A stretch of 24,297 nt of DNA, taken from positions 1-24,297 of the forward strand of contig LCOP01000017.1 in the NCBI GenBank assembly GCA_000996605.1. The letters are read 5' to 3'. Positions 13,020 to 21,180 of the stretch are shown here, piece by piece. The stretch is from Parcubacteria group bacterium GW2011_GWA1_47_8. GTDB taxonomy: Bacteria; Patescibacteriota; Minisyncoccia; Phycocordibacterales; UBA1550. A program made the translations under genes and the position numbers. Below the pieces are notes generated by a model that was given only the letters and a program-made list of their open reading frames with translations, was not told the DNA's origin and did not search any database. Each line of letters starts with the position of its first letter. Position 1 is the stretch's first letter.

Positions 13020-13106
13020 ATGAGCGGACAGGAAAAGAAGCGGAAAAACCACACTATCCCCAAGGTGATTAGTAAAGGCATTCACCAAAAAACCATTATG
13101 AAATAA
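13020..13106 (+). CDS. Possible 28-residue basic ORF
   Basis: The ATG lies 2 nt after the kinase stop. The product (MSGQEKKRKNHTIPKVISKG then IHQKTIMK) is basic and shows no family. Close spacing suggests translation after the kinase, but chance is likely for such a short frame. Confidence 0.22.
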   Translation: MSGQEKKRKNHTIPKVISKGIHQKTIMK

Positions 13107-13159
13107 GGGTATTTTGTGAGTTTTTGATGGATTCTTGACAAGAATCTCACTCCAAGGTA

Positions 13160-13188
13160 TTGACTTTTTTATCACCCCGTGCTACGAT
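13160..13188 (+). promoter_or_regulatory. Promoter upstream of the lysozyme-like gene
   Basis: TTGACT (13160-13165), 17-bp spacer, TACGAT (13183-13188). Transcription would start near 13195. Confidence 0.6.
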
Positions 13189-13206
13189 TTAGAAGTTATC
13201 AAATGG

Positions 13207-13246
13207 CTTAACACGTACACCTGTATAAGGGTGTTTTTTTGTTAAG
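13207..13246 (+). terminator. Leader hairpin with T7: possible attenuator
   Basis: ACACC/GGTGT stem followed by T7 (13234-13240), enclosed by the longer pairing CTTAAC (13207-13212) with GTTAAG (13241-13246). The two pairings compete for nothing but flank the T tract, so the leader could fold as one long hairpin or as a weak terminator. It sits 12 nt after the predicted transcription start. Confidence 0.4.
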
Positions 13247-13353
13247 TGGCACACAGTAGTGATGGGTTCAGCGGAGGCCCTGATAAATCTAAGGCACTTC
13301 GATTTCAAGAGGTTGATTACAACCTAAGAAATCGAGCGCATACTCCGCTATTT

Positions 13354-13893
13354 ATGCAAAAACAAACAATACAATTCGTACGGTCGCTGGTACTCTTTCC
13401 GTTTCTCGGTACTGCGTCACCGTTCGCAATGTTGCAGACGTTCAATGTCCCTGTGATTCCGATCATAGGGCAACAGAGCGATGCACCAACAGTAATTACC
13501 CTTAACGAAGAACACGCGGCAAAGATTGACGCCTATATGAACAAGCGCGGTATGCCACTTACAGGCTACGGCGCCAAGATGGTTGCCGAGTCCGAGAAAA
13601 ATGGCATTGACTGGAGATTGCTTCCGTCAATTGCGATAAAAGAATCCACGGGAGGAAAATTCGCGTGTGGGCACAATCCATTCGGATGGGGCTCGTGTAA
13701 GATTGAGTTTGAAACGTGGAGTGATGCAATCGAGACTGTTGCGCGTAACCTTGGTGGGAACAACCCCAATACCGCACGGTACTATAAGGATAAGACAACT
13801 GTCGAAAAACTCCATCACTACAACAATTCTGTTGTGCCGACCTACACAGGAGAAATCCTCGAATTCATGAAACTTATTGAAGAGGGGAAGTAG
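13354..13893 (+). CDS. Exported lysozyme/glucosaminidase-like protein
   Basis: About 179 residues. The N-terminus (MQKQTIQFVRSLVLFPFLGT then hydrophobic residues) looks like a signal peptide or anchor. The C-terminal domain reads NGIDWRLLPSIAIKESTGGK, NPFGWGSCK, FETWSDAIETVARNLG and a Tyr-rich end, the pattern of lysozyme-like glucosaminidases in which the Glu of IKEST is the likely acid catalyst. It would cut peptidoglycan outside the membrane. The frame is open from a GTG at 13246, which would add 36 residues. I prefer the ATG because it puts the hydrophobic segment at the N-terminus. It converges on the gene at 13998 through a shared terminator. Confidence 0.7.
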   Translation: MQKQTIQFVRSLVLFPFLGTASPFAMLQTFNVPVIPIIGQQSDAPTVITLNEEHAAKIDAYMNKRGMPLTGYGAKMVAESEKNGIDWRLLPSIAIKESTGGKFACGHNPFGWGSCKIEFETWSDAIETVARNLGGNNPNTARYYKDKTTVEKLHHYNNSVVPTYTGEILEFMKLIEEGK

Positions 13894-13939
13894 GGGGAAA
13901 GGTTTTAGATATTAGCTTGCAGGTGTTAGGGAGATACAA

Positions 13940-13982
13940 AAATACGGGAGGACGGACGCTTTGCGTCCGTCCTCCCGTATTT
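13940..13982. terminator. Bidirectional 20-bp-stem terminator between convergent genes
   Basis: Arms 13940-13959 and 13963-13982 are perfect with a TTT loop. An outer pair, AGGTTTTAG (13900-13908) with CTAAAACCT (13984-13992), extends the fold. It serves the lysozyme-like gene on the plus strand and the thioredoxin-like gene on the minus strand. Confidence 0.8.
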
Positions 13983-13997
13983 CCTAAAACCTAAAAC

Positions 13998-14705
13998 CTA
14001 CTTTTTCGTACTCGTCGCCGTTTTTGCTTGTGCCGCTTTTTCGCGCGCTTCGCGAAGTTTTTTCAATTGAGGAATAAGCTTCTCGATGTCTTCTGTGCTT
14101 TGAAAACCGTAGTGCGGCTCGTCGGCGATGATGAGTGCGGGGAGAGAGTCATTCAGGTTGTACAACGATTTCATTGTTTTCACGACAGAGAGGTCGAGGT
14201 TATAGTCGAATGAATAAATACGAAGCTCGGGGTATTCTTCGCGAAGCTTGGTGAGCACGTACCCTTCACGTATGCAGTCTTCACAATCACCTGCGTTGGA
14301 ATAGAAGTAAATAATAGTTATTGGCTTCACTCCGCATTTCTCCCTAACCTGTTTTACAAGGAGGTAGTCCTTGATTTGAAGGAGTGAGTAGTATTTTTTG
14401 AGACTTATTACTTCTTTGTTGTTTGTCCCGAGATCGTCTTCCATATAGGAGAGCTTTGCTGCGAGAGAACTAAGCTCTTCAGAGAAGGCAGTAGAGTGGT
14501 CTATCGCCTTACAAGAAGAGTCTCTAAGAAGAGCAAACTGAGTTTCCGACGCAAGAATATCCATCGAGATATTGCTCTCAATTGATTTGATTTCAGCTAT
14601 GCGATTGGTGGAAAATTTGTTACTTACGACGAGCGCACCGAAAAACACAAGAGTTGTGATTATAAAAGCAAAAAGGTATTTTTTTGTTTCGATTTGCGCT
14701 CGCAT
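13998..14705 (-). CDS. Membrane-anchored thioredoxin-like protein
   Basis: 235 residues. One N-terminal transmembrane helix (about 9-27, LFAFIITTLVFFGALVVS), then a helical region to about 125. A thioredoxin-like fold follows: ITIIYFYSNAGDCEDC with Cys141 and Cys144 as a CxxC pair, then LRIYSFDYNLD and a region with SLPALIIADE, in which the Pro takes the place of the cis-Pro. The C-terminal tail is Lys/Ala-rich. It faces the cell exterior and could handle disulfides, though the CEDC motif is not the classical CGPC. It starts 6 bp after the end of the glycosyltransferase gene, so the two form an operon. Confidence 0.7.
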   Translation of the reverse strand: MRAQIETKKYLFAFIITTLVFFGALVVSNKFSTNRIAEIKSIESNISMDILASETQFALLRDSSCKAIDHSTAFSEELSSLAAKLSYMEDDLGTNNKEVISLKKYYSLLQIKDYLLVKQVREKCGVKPITIIYFYSNAGDCEDCIREGYVLTKLREEYPELRIYSFDYNLDLSVVKTMKSLYNLNDSLPALIIADEPHYGFQSTEDIEKLIPQLKKLREAREKAAQAKTATSTKK

Positions 14706-14711
14706 AAAAGT

Positions 14712-15953
14712 TTAACGCCATGTAGTCCCGCGAGAGAATAAAATATTAACAATAGCGCGTACAAGCCAGATTGGTGCCACAATACCATAAAGAGTGATGA
14801 AATAAAAGATGCCCATGCTTGGGCGGAAGCGCCCCTCTGCGAGCCTTACACCGTTCCAGATGATAACCATTCCAAGCCCAAGAAAGACATACGCAAGAAT
14901 TGACATAAAGTCAGTGTTAAAGAAAAATGAGTCAGCACTTGGGAGTGCAAACGAAAGCCCTACCGTGCTAATCTCTACCGCCTTACTCATCGCTCCGCGT
15001 ACTATATGGAATACAACGAATCCGAAATTGTATAGAAAAATAAAAATTCCAAAAAACGCGAGCGGTAGAGTTATCATTCCAAGAATTCCATATTTACGTT
15101 GAAATATCATAAACCGATAATCGAGTGTATTTTTCATCCCACCATATGCCCAGCGGAGGCGCTGGCGGTAGAGCTTGTAAAGTGTTTCAGGTCCAGATGT
15201 GTACACGTGCGCTGTGTGCACGTTTCGAATACGCATGTGGTTTGACTGCATACGTAGAGCCAACTCCATGTCCTCGGTGTTGTGAGCTTTTTTGAAGAGT
15301 CCTATTCTCTCGAAAACTTCCTTTCGAAAAAACGAAAATGGCCCCGGTGTGACGGTAATAGCGTCAAGAGGCGAGAGCATGCGCTTAAAAAATGCAACGG
15401 TATGGTATTCAGTCCTCTGCATTTTCTGAAGAATTGTTTTTGGTTCATGAATTATAATTGTTGGGATTGCTGCCATCATGTCAGGGTCTTCATTGAATGC
15501 GCTCGCGATTTCATGAAGCGCGTCCTTGTCTACAAAAGAGTCAGCATCGAGGCACCCAATGAGCTCACTCGTAGTATTTTTAATGCCAAAGTTTACCGCG
15601 GTGTGCTTCCCGCCGTTTTCTTTTTGGAAAAGTTTTATTTGTTGGTTGTTTGCAAACTTTTGTATTACAGCCCACGTCTTATCCGTGGAGCCGTCGTCTA
15701 CAACAAAAATCTCAAGTCTATCTTTTGGATAACGAAGCGCGAGCAGAGACTCAACAGTTTTTGAAACTGTTTTTTCTTCATTCCAGCAAGGAACGATAAT
15801 GGTTACAGATGGGTAATAGGATAGTTTTCCTGTCGCACTCTTTGCACCAAGTTTTAAGCGCTCTTCAAAAAAAGTAATAAGGAAAAACACCTCAAGGTAG
15901 AGAGTGAGAAATAGGAATACATAAAGAATGCTATTGAATAAGATCTCGACCAT
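14712..15953 (-). CDS. Processive GT2 family glycosyltransferase, membrane-bound
   Basis: 413 residues. N-terminal TM (about 5-28), a cytosolic GT-A domain with IIVPCWNEEKTV, VVDDGSTD, LDADSFVD (DxD metal site), TED (general base) and RQRLRWAYGG (QxxRW-like product motif), then three or more TM helices (PLAFFGIFIFLYNFGF, FMSILAYVFLGLGMV, FITLYGIVAPIWLV). The layout matches cellulose/hyaluronan/poly-GlcNAc synthase-like enzymes. It probably polymerises and exports a surface glycan; the sugar cannot be told. It is divergent from the dehydrogenase at 16067, and a TTTGGTATGGT at about 15994-16004 on the minus strand may be its -10. Confidence 0.88.
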   Translation of the reverse strand: MVEILFNSILYVFLFLTLYLEVFFLITFFEERLKLGAKSATGKLSYYPSVTIIVPCWNEEKTVSKTVESLLALRYPKDRLEIFVVDDGSTDKTWAVIQKFANNQQIKLFQKENGGKHTAVNFGIKNTTSELIGCLDADSFVDKDALHEIASAFNEDPDMMAAIPTIIIHEPKTILQKMQRTEYHTVAFFKRMLSPLDAITVTPGPFSFFRKEVFERIGLFKKAHNTEDMELALRMQSNHMRIRNVHTAHVYTSGPETLYKLYRQRLRWAYGGMKNTLDYRFMIFQRKYGILGMITLPLAFFGIFIFLYNFGFVVFHIVRGAMSKAVEISTVGLSFALPSADSFFFNTDFMSILAYVFLGLGMVIIWNGVRLAEGRFRPSMGIFYFITLYGIVAPIWLVRAIVNILFSRGTTWR

Positions 15954-16048
15954 AAGTTACAAAAAGCTCGCTGTGGGGAACCTTAGATTTTCAAACCATA
16001 CCAAATTTTACGTAAGTAGGCAATTGTGTGCACAAATGAGCATTCGTG

Positions 16049-16057
16049 TGATACAAT
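16049..16057 (+). promoter_or_regulatory. Extended -10 promoter of the D-2-hydroxyacid dehydrogenase operon
   Basis: TGATACAAT. The ATG at 16067 is 9 nt downstream, while a GTG at 16061 would lie only 3 nt downstream, so the ATG is preferred. Confidence 0.55.
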
Positions 16058-16066
16058 GTTGTGCAT

Positions 16067-17041
16067 ATGCCAAAACAAATATTTATGACGAGGAGGATTA
16101 CGAGTCGCGCAGAGGAAATGCTTCGCGCGGTGGGGTACGAAGTGACGGTGAGCACAAAAGACGGCGTGCTCACGCGCGATGAATTGAAAACGGCGCTTGC
16201 ACAAGTGCCATATGATGCAGTTGCCGCTCTTCTTACGGACACAATTGATGCCGATATGATCGCGGTGATGCCGGCATCGGTAAAGATTATTGCGAACTAT
16301 GCGGTGGGTTATAACAATATTGATGTTCCCGCCGCGCATGCGCGGGGGGTGGTGGTGACGAATACCCCTAACGTACTCACTGCCACGGTTGCCGAGCATA
16401 CAGTTGCGCTTATCCTGACACTCGCATCGCGCACCGCAGAAGGAGACCGATTTATTCGCGAGGGGAAATTTGTCGGGTGGGACCCACTTTTACTTTTAGG
16501 CACCGATATAAAGGGCAAAACACTGGGACTTGTTGGTGCAGGGCGCATCGGGTCCGAGGTGGCGGGGATTGTGCACAAAGGTTTCGGCATGAATGTTGTG
16601 TATTGCGATGTGAAGCAAAACGAGGCGCTCGAAGCATTGTGCGGTGCGAAGTTTTACGCGACGCACGAAGAAGTACTCAAGGTAGCGGATGTGGTGAGTA
16701 TTCATGTGCCGCTTCTCCCTACGACGCACCACCTCATCAATGCGGAGCGACTCGCACTTATGAAAAAGAGCGCGATCTTAGTGAATACTTCGCGCGGATT
16801 GGTCGTGGACGAGATCGCCCTTGTGGCGGCACTTAAGAGTGGCACAATCCGCGGGGCGGCGCTCGATGTGTTTGAATTCGAGCCAAAAGTGACCCCGGAG
16901 CTTTTGACTTTGCCAAATGTGGTGGTCAACCCGCACCTTGCTTCCGCGACAGAAGAAACGCGGACAAAGATGGCGGAGATGGTCGCGACGAACATTATTG
17001 AAACGCTCGAAGGTCGCACGGCGCCGAATGCGGTCGCGTAA
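16067..17041 (+). CDS. D-isomer-specific 2-hydroxyacid dehydrogenase
   Basis: 324 residues, close to the usual 310-330. It is an NAD(P)-dependent enzyme that interconverts a 2-keto acid and a D-2-hydroxy acid (glyoxylate/hydroxypyruvate reductase or D-lactate dehydrogenase-like). The substrate domain has NYAVGYNNIDV, then NTPNVLTATVAEHT. The Rossmann loop is GLVGAGRIGSEVA. The catalytic set is Arg243 in VNTSRG, a Glu in DVFEFEP (270/272) and His290 in NPHLASATEETR. The match to GyaR-type enzymes is good, but the substrate is not proven. It is the first gene of a likely operon with the two membrane genes. Confidence 0.88.
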   Translation: MPKQIFMTRRITSRAEEMLRAVGYEVTVSTKDGVLTRDELKTALAQVPYDAVAALLTDTIDADMIAVMPASVKIIANYAVGYNNIDVPAAHARGVVVTNTPNVLTATVAEHTVALILTLASRTAEGDRFIREGKFVGWDPLLLLGTDIKGKTLGLVGAGRIGSEVAGIVHKGFGMNVVYCDVKQNEALEALCGAKFYATHEEVLKVADVVSIHVPLLPTTHHLINAERLALMKKSAILVNTSRGLVVDEIALVAALKSGTIRGAALDVFEFEPKVTPELLTLPNVVVNPHLASATEETRTKMAEMVATNIIETLEGRTAPNAVA

Positions 17042-17044
17042 TTT

Positions 17045-17389
17045 ATGATGAAAATTCTTGCCACATGGGTTGTTGTTGCTTTGGTGATACTCGCACTCCC
17101 TTCGTTTGTGCCGGGGATTGCGATTACGTCGTTTGGCACAGCACTTTTTGTCGCACTCTTTTTCGGTATTTTGAATGCGGTCGTACGGCCGATTATTTTG
17201 TTCATCGCATTTCCGATAACAATCATAACGCTTGGCCTTTTCTCGTTTGTGGTGAATGCCGGACTCTTTTGGTGGGTCGGTTCATTTGTGGAAGGTTTTG
17301 CGGTCAGTGGGTTCGTGCCGGCACTTTTGGGGTCGCTTGTGGTCTCGGCGATTACATTTATTATGAATCGGTTGTTGTCGGATGAGTAG
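17045..17389 (+). CDS. YvlD/phage-holin-4-like membrane protein
   Basis: 114 residues with four hydrophobic segments: about 4-21, 28-47, 53-76 and 87-107. The NAVVRPIILFIAFPITIITLGLF sequence is the characteristic loop of the YvlD/'mycobacterial 4-TMS phage holin superfamily IV' proteins. Function is unknown; members have been linked to envelope stress resistance. It starts 3 nt after the dehydrogenase stop, so it is co-transcribed. Confidence 0.82.
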   Translation: MMKILATWVVVALVILALPSFVPGIAITSFGTALFVALFFGILNAVVRPIILFIAFPITIITLGLFSFVVNAGLFWWVGSFVEGFAVSGFVPALLGSLVVSAITFIMNRLLSDE

Positions 17390-17406
17390 CGTTTCGGTAT
17401 TTTTGT

Positions 17407-18018
17407 ATGGAACAGTTGGCTATTGAACACATCATTCCGTTTGTTGAAGCACATCGCTATACCGGATACGCGATTTTGTTTTTTGCGATGGTGCTCGAGG
17501 GCGAGTCCGTGCTTATCATCGCGGGAATGCTTGCAAGCATAAATGCCTTTGATCGCGGCGATGTGTTGTGGATTTCATTCCTCGGGGTGGTGCTGGGGAA
17601 TTTAGGATATTACTATCTTGGCTCGATCGTCAAGGATAAAGGATTCGCAAAGAGAATGATTGCGCGAGCGCAAAGAGCGGTGACATACTTTTTACCGCAT
17701 TTTCGTGAGAAACCGTTCACCTCTATCTTTTTTTCAAAATTTATCTATGGGGTAAACCGTGCGACTGTTTTTATGTCGGGAGTTTTTAGGGTGGACATGA
17801 AGCTTTTTTTTAAGGCGGAACTACTGGCTTCAATCGTTTGGGTCATCCTTTATTTTTGTGTAGGATATTTCTTTGGACAAACGGCAATAAAAATTACCAA
17901 TAACGCGGCACAGTTTGCTTTGCTGATGCTTGGTTTTGTGGTAGCATTCATTTTGTTACAGAGAACTCTGACGCATTCGTATGAACGACGCAAACACAAA
18001 AAACTTGAATCCCGTTAG
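17407..18018 (+). CDS. DedA-family membrane protein
   Basis: 203 residues. It shows the DedA/SNARE-associated pattern: re-entrant hydrophobic start with MVLEGESVLIIAGMLAS, GVVLGNLGYYYLGSIVK, FREKPFTSIFFSKFIYGVNRATVFMSG (the F-x-R-G-like loop), then C-terminal TM helices. DedA proteins act as lipid transporters (flippases for undecaprenyl phosphate or phospholipids). The last codons (ESR-stop) are written by the left arm of a palindromic repeat element at 18009, which suggests that the original C-terminus was altered by that insertion. Confidence 0.86.
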   Translation: MEQLAIEHIIPFVEAHRYTGYAILFFAMVLEGESVLIIAGMLASINAFDRGDVLWISFLGVVLGNLGYYYLGSIVKDKGFAKRMIARAQRAVTYFLPHFREKPFTSIFFSKFIYGVNRATVFMSGVFRVDMKLFFKAELLASIVWVILYFCVGYFFGQTAIKITNNAAQFALLMLGFVVAFILLQRTLTHSYERRKHKKLESR

Positions 18019-18113
18019 AAGTTTCCCTGCACTCTAATTAGAAGGCAGGAAAACAATCAATGGGGTAGATAAATCGCTATGGTCAATTTTAATAACAGAA
18101 CTTCTAACGGGAT
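18009..18113. repeat. Palindromic repeat element (CCCGTTAGAAG type) between dedA and the MYG1-like gene
   Basis: ATCCCGTTAGAAGTT (18009-18023) is matched perfectly by AACTTCTAACGGGAT (18099-18113). The interior contains a smaller pair (TTCCCTGC with GCAGGAA). The left arm contains the dedA stop. The right arm contains the ATG of the next gene. The same arm sequence occurs inside gatB (22872-22923). Confidence 0.75.
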
Positions 18114-19005
18114 GAAAAAGATAGTGACGCACAGCGGTAATTTTCATACTGACGAGGTTTTTGCGTGCGCGGTCCTGTCTATTTTACATGATGGGAATGT
18201 TGAAATAGCGCGAAGTCGCGAGAGAGAAGTATGGGTGACGGGAGACTATGTGGTGGACGTGGGGGGCGTTTATGATGCAGAAGTTGGGCGTTTCGACCAT
18301 CACCAAGAAGGCGGTGCGGGCAGGCGTGAGAATGGTATACCGTATTCTTCGCTTGGCCTCGTGTGGAAGCATTATGGCGGGCAATTATGCGGAAGCACCG
18401 AAGCCGCGCGCCGTATCGACGAGAAACTGGTTCAGCCGGTGGATGCAGGGGACAATGGAATAAGTTTATTTACTTTGACATCGCTCAAAATTTTTCCTTC
18501 GCTTCTTCACCATACGGTAACAGCATTTAGGCCAACATGGAAAGAAGAAAATATACACAAGATAAGTTTTGATGCAGGGTTTGCGCAAGCGATGGAAGTC
18601 GCAAAGAAGATTATCTCTCGCGAAATTATTATTGCGTGCGACCAGCTTGAAGGAGAAGCAATCGTTTCAGAAATATATCATAAATCAGAAGACAAAAGAA
18701 TTATCGTTATTGATGGTCAGCATCCATGGGAATGGATATTGACGCAGTATCTCGAGCCACTTTATGTCGTAAAGCCCGACCACGAGAACGGCGGAAGATG
18801 GAAAGTAAAAGCAGTCCGGAAGAATGTCGATTCGTTTGAGTCAAGGAAATTATTGCCATTAGCGTGGGCGGGAAAGAGGGACGAAGAGCTGGTCGCTATT
18901 ACGGGAGTTCTTGATGCGCGTTTTTGCCACAACCTTCGTTTTATTGCTGGGGCGAACAATAAAGAAGGCGCCCTCAAGCTTGCGCGAATCGCAGTCGCCG
19001 CATAA
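18112..19005 (+). CDS. MYG1/GAMP-family protein (DHH-like phosphoesterase)
   Basis: 297 residues from the chosen ATG. The N-terminus KKIVTHSGNFHTDEVFACAVL has the His-His-Asp metal set of the MYG1 (UPF0160) family. RFDHHQEGGAGRRENGIPYSSLGLVWKHYG supplies the DHH motif, and the C-terminal ITGVLDARFCHNLRFIAGANNKEGAL closes the family pattern. Human MYG1 is a 3'-5' RNA exonuclease; bacterial roles are not well defined. An upstream in-frame ATG (18079) would add MVNFNNRTSNG, which is encoded by a palindromic repeat arm, so the ATG at 18112 is preferred. Confidence 0.85.
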   Translation: MKKIVTHSGNFHTDEVFACAVLSILHDGNVEIARSREREVWVTGDYVVDVGGVYDAEVGRFDHHQEGGAGRRENGIPYSSLGLVWKHYGGQLCGSTEAARRIDEKLVQPVDAGDNGISLFTLTSLKIFPSLLHHTVTAFRPTWKEENIHKISFDAGFAQAMEVAKKIISREIIIACDQLEGEAIVSEIYHKSEDKRIIVIDGQHPWEWILTQYLEPLYVVKPDHENGGRWKVKAVRKNVDSFESRKLLPLAWAGKRDEELVAITGVLDARFCHNLRFIAGANNKEGALKLARIAVAA

Positions 19006-19008
19006 GTG

Positions 19009-19017
19009 TGGTATAAA
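19009..19017 (+). promoter_or_regulatory. Extended -10 promoter of obg
   Basis: TGGTATAAA just after the MYG1-like stop. Transcription would start near 19024, giving a leader of about 38 nt before the obg ATG. Confidence 0.5.
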
Positions 19018-19061
19018 AATAGTCTGTATTTACTATTGGCTAATAACTATTAACTACCCAC

Positions 19062-20042
19062 ATGGCATTCATCGACGAAATGAAAATCTATATGAAGGCG
19101 GGCGACGGCGGAAACGGCGTGGAACGCTGGCTTCACCTAAAGAGCAAGGATCTTGGCGGTCCTTCGGGTGGCGACGGTGGCAAGGGCGGCGACGTGTATT
19201 TCCATGCGGTGCGTGACGTGCACATGCTTTCCAAATATCGCCATCAGAAAGAATTTATTGCCGAGCGCGGTGGCGATGGAGGAAAAGACAGCCTCCATGG
19301 TAAGAACGGCGAGGATATGGTATTTGACGCACCGATTGGTTCCCTCATCCGTAATATGCAGACCGGTGAAGAATTTTCGCTTCTTACCGAAGACGAGAAG
19401 GTGCTGGTTCTCAAGGGCGGCCGCGGGGGCTACGGCAACGAGCGTTTTAAAAGTGCGACGAATCGTTCGCCTAAAGAACACACTCCGGGCGCAAAGGGGC
19501 AAGAGGGGGAATTTGCAATCGAGCTTCAGTTGGTTGCGGACGTGGGACTCATCGGACTTCCCAATGCCGGCAAGTCGAGCTTGTTGAACGCCCTCACGCG
19601 CGCGAGCGCAAAGACCGCCGACTATCCGTTCACCACACTCGAGCCAAATCTCGGAGAATTTTACGGCTTCATTCTCGCCGACATTCCGGGGCTCATCGAA
19701 GGTGCAAGCGAGGGGAAAGGACTTGGACATAAATTTCTCCGCCATGTGAAGCGCACAAAAATGCTCGCGCATTTGGTGTCTTTGGAAAATGAAGACCCAC
19801 TCGCGGTATACGAAACAGTCCGTAAAGAGCTCGAGGCTTTTGATAAAGACCTGGCTTCAAAGCACGAGATAATTATTCTCACAAAAACTGACACAGGGAC
19901 TCCCGAGCGTATGAAGGAGGTTGAAGCAGAAATGAAAAAGGCTTGTCCAGAATCAGAAATTTTCTCCATCACTATCCTCGACGACGAGGGGATGAAGAAA
20001 TTCCAAGATGAGCTTTTGAAACTTTTGAAGGCAGTGGCGTAG
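19062..20042 (+). CDS. obgE: GTPase Obg/CgtA
   Basis: 326 residues. Gly-rich Obg fold (about 1-155) with GDGGNGV, GGPSGGDGGKGGDVYF and GGRGGYGNERFKSATNRSP. The G domain has G1 GLPNAGKSS (165-173), switch I PFTTLEPN, G3 ADIPGLIEGASEGKGLG and G4 TKTD. This GTPase monitors 50S ribosome assembly and stringent signalling. The C-terminal OCT domain is absent, as in many short CPR proteins. After FLRHVKRTKM it has AHLVSLEN instead of the usual LLHLVD, a small divergence. It has its own -10 upstream. Confidence 0.95.
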   Translation: MAFIDEMKIYMKAGDGGNGVERWLHLKSKDLGGPSGGDGGKGGDVYFHAVRDVHMLSKYRHQKEFIAERGGDGGKDSLHGKNGEDMVFDAPIGSLIRNMQTGEEFSLLTEDEKVLVLKGGRGGYGNERFKSATNRSPKEHTPGAKGQEGEFAIELQLVADVGLIGLPNAGKSSLLNALTRASAKTADYPFTTLEPNLGEFYGFILADIPGLIEGASEGKGLGHKFLRHVKRTKMLAHLVSLENEDPLAVYETVRKELEAFDKDLASKHEIIILTKTDTGTPERMKEVEAEMKKACPESEIFSITILDDEGMKKFQDELLKLLKAVA

Positions 20043-20062
20043 GTATTTGTTGTGGTATTTAG

Positions 20063-20068
20063 TATAAT
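20063..20068 (+). promoter_or_regulatory. -10 box for the DUF805-like gene
   Basis: Perfect TATAAT, 6 nt before the ATG at 20075 (leaderless spacing). No clear -35. Confidence 0.5.
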
Positions 20069-20074
20069 AAAAGT

Positions 20075-20440
20075 ATGAAAAAAATAACAGATACAATAAA
20101 AAATTTTTTTGAAATAAATACTGGAGAGATGGGAAGAAGGCGGTACTTTAGAATAAATATCATTTCCTATGCGATACTCGCGGGTCTAGAGATTTTTGCT
20201 ATTTTTTTACTTCTACCTATAAGTGAAATACTTGCAATGATAGTATTCATTATGTCTTTTGGCTGGCTCTTTGTTTGTTTTTATATTTTTGTTGCATCCT
20301 CTATGCGAAGGATTGTAAATATTGGAAGAAGCCCCTGGTACTTATTGCTCTTATTGGTGCCATTTGTACAAATTTTCTTTTTCTTATATTTATTTCTCCA
20401 AAAAGGTAAGCAATTTGTAGTGCCAATAAAAAATAATTAG
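20075..20440 (+). CDS. DUF805-like small membrane protein
   Basis: 121 residues with three hydrophobic helices (about 28-48, 52-75, 88-108). GRRRYFRINIISY near the N-terminus and RRIVNIGRSPWYLLLLLVPF before the last helix follow the DUF805 layout (GRxxRxxF and RRLxDxGxS-W). The function of the family is unknown. It is AT-rich compared with obg. Two small hairpins (20444-20472) lie between it and the next gene. Confidence 0.68.
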   Translation: MKKITDTIKNFFEINTGEMGRRRYFRINIISYAILAGLEIFAIFLLLPISEILAMIVFIMSFGWLFVCFYIFVASSMRRIVNIGRSPWYLLLLLVPFVQIFFFLYLFLQKGKQFVVPIKNN

Positions 20441-20477
20441 AAAACTATGAATTAGCATAGTATTTTGAAATACATAA

Positions 20478-21119
20478 ATGAAAAAAGTTGAATATAGTTT
20501 GATTATTGATGATAACAGCGTTTATTTTAAAAAATATCTTAATCTAATAAAAACAACAGTAGACAACGACAACGAAAAATATAAGACTGAAGAAAAGAGA
20601 GTGAGAGGGGTTATGTCAGAAGAGTCTGACAAGAGTGTCATAAATGAAGGGGAGGACTACCTTGCTTACATGGAGTTGGAAATATCGGAAACTGAACAAC
20701 TAATGTACAGATCATTTGTTATATCCACTTATGTTTTTATGGAAGCAAAGATCACCAGTTTGTGTGTTTATGCGGAAGGATATTTTGAACAGATTTTTTC
20801 ACACAAAGATATAAGTGGGCGTGGGGTTGGAAGATCAATAAAATATATCGAGAAAGTTTTTGGAGAAAATTTTCCATCAACCCAACCATTTAAATTTAAA
20901 TTTGAAATTGCTCAAAAAATTCGTAATGCTCTGGTACACAATGAAGGAATAATAAAAGACGAGGACAAGCCAAAAGTAAACGAATTTATAAGAAAATACC
21001 CAGGTGTTTTAGAAATCAATAGCACTGGTGAAATTAAGATAACTTATAATTATGCTAAGGATATGGTTAGCCTCAATAAAGATATTTGCAAAGAAATTTC
21101 TAGAATGTGGAAATGTTGA
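20478..21119 (+). CDS. HEPN-like protein of unknown function
   Basis: 213 residues, AT-rich, cytoplasmic. I do not recognise a named family, but the C-terminal half has QKIRNALVHNEG with Arg149-x4-His154, the Rx4-6H signature of HEPN ribonucleases, preceded by long helices (AYMELEISETEQLMYRSFVI, YVFMEAKITSLCVYAE), as in two-helix HEPN cores. HEPN proteins often act as RNA-cutting toxins or abortive-infection effectors. It sits next to hicBA and other toxin-antitoxin genes, which supports a defence or accessory role, but no partner MNT gene is adjacent. Confidence 0.55.
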   Translation: MKKVEYSLIIDDNSVYFKKYLNLIKTTVDNDNEKYKTEEKRVRGVMSEESDKSVINEGEDYLAYMELEISETEQLMYRSFVISTYVFMEAKITSLCVYAEGYFEQIFSHKDISGRGVGRSIKYIEKVFGENFPSTQPFKFKFEIAQKIRNALVHNEGIIKDEDKPKVNEFIRKYPGVLEINSTGEIKITYNYAKDMVSLNKDICKEISRMWKC

Positions 21120-21145
21120 GTGTCGAATGGTCAATAATAATGCAT

Positions 21146-21174
21146 TTGTTTTTCGTCCCCCATTAATGTACTAT
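21146..21174 (+). promoter_or_regulatory. hicB promoter
   Basis: TTGTTT (21146-21151), 17-bp spacer, TACTAT (21169-21174); the hicB ATG is 6 nt further. Confidence 0.58.
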
Positions 21175-21180
21175 AGCCAT

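Noticed and set aside
18079..18111. Upstream ATG of the MYG1-like gene
   Set aside because: The extra MVNFNNRTSNG is encoded by the arm of a palindromic repeat, and family members start at KKIVTHSGNFH.
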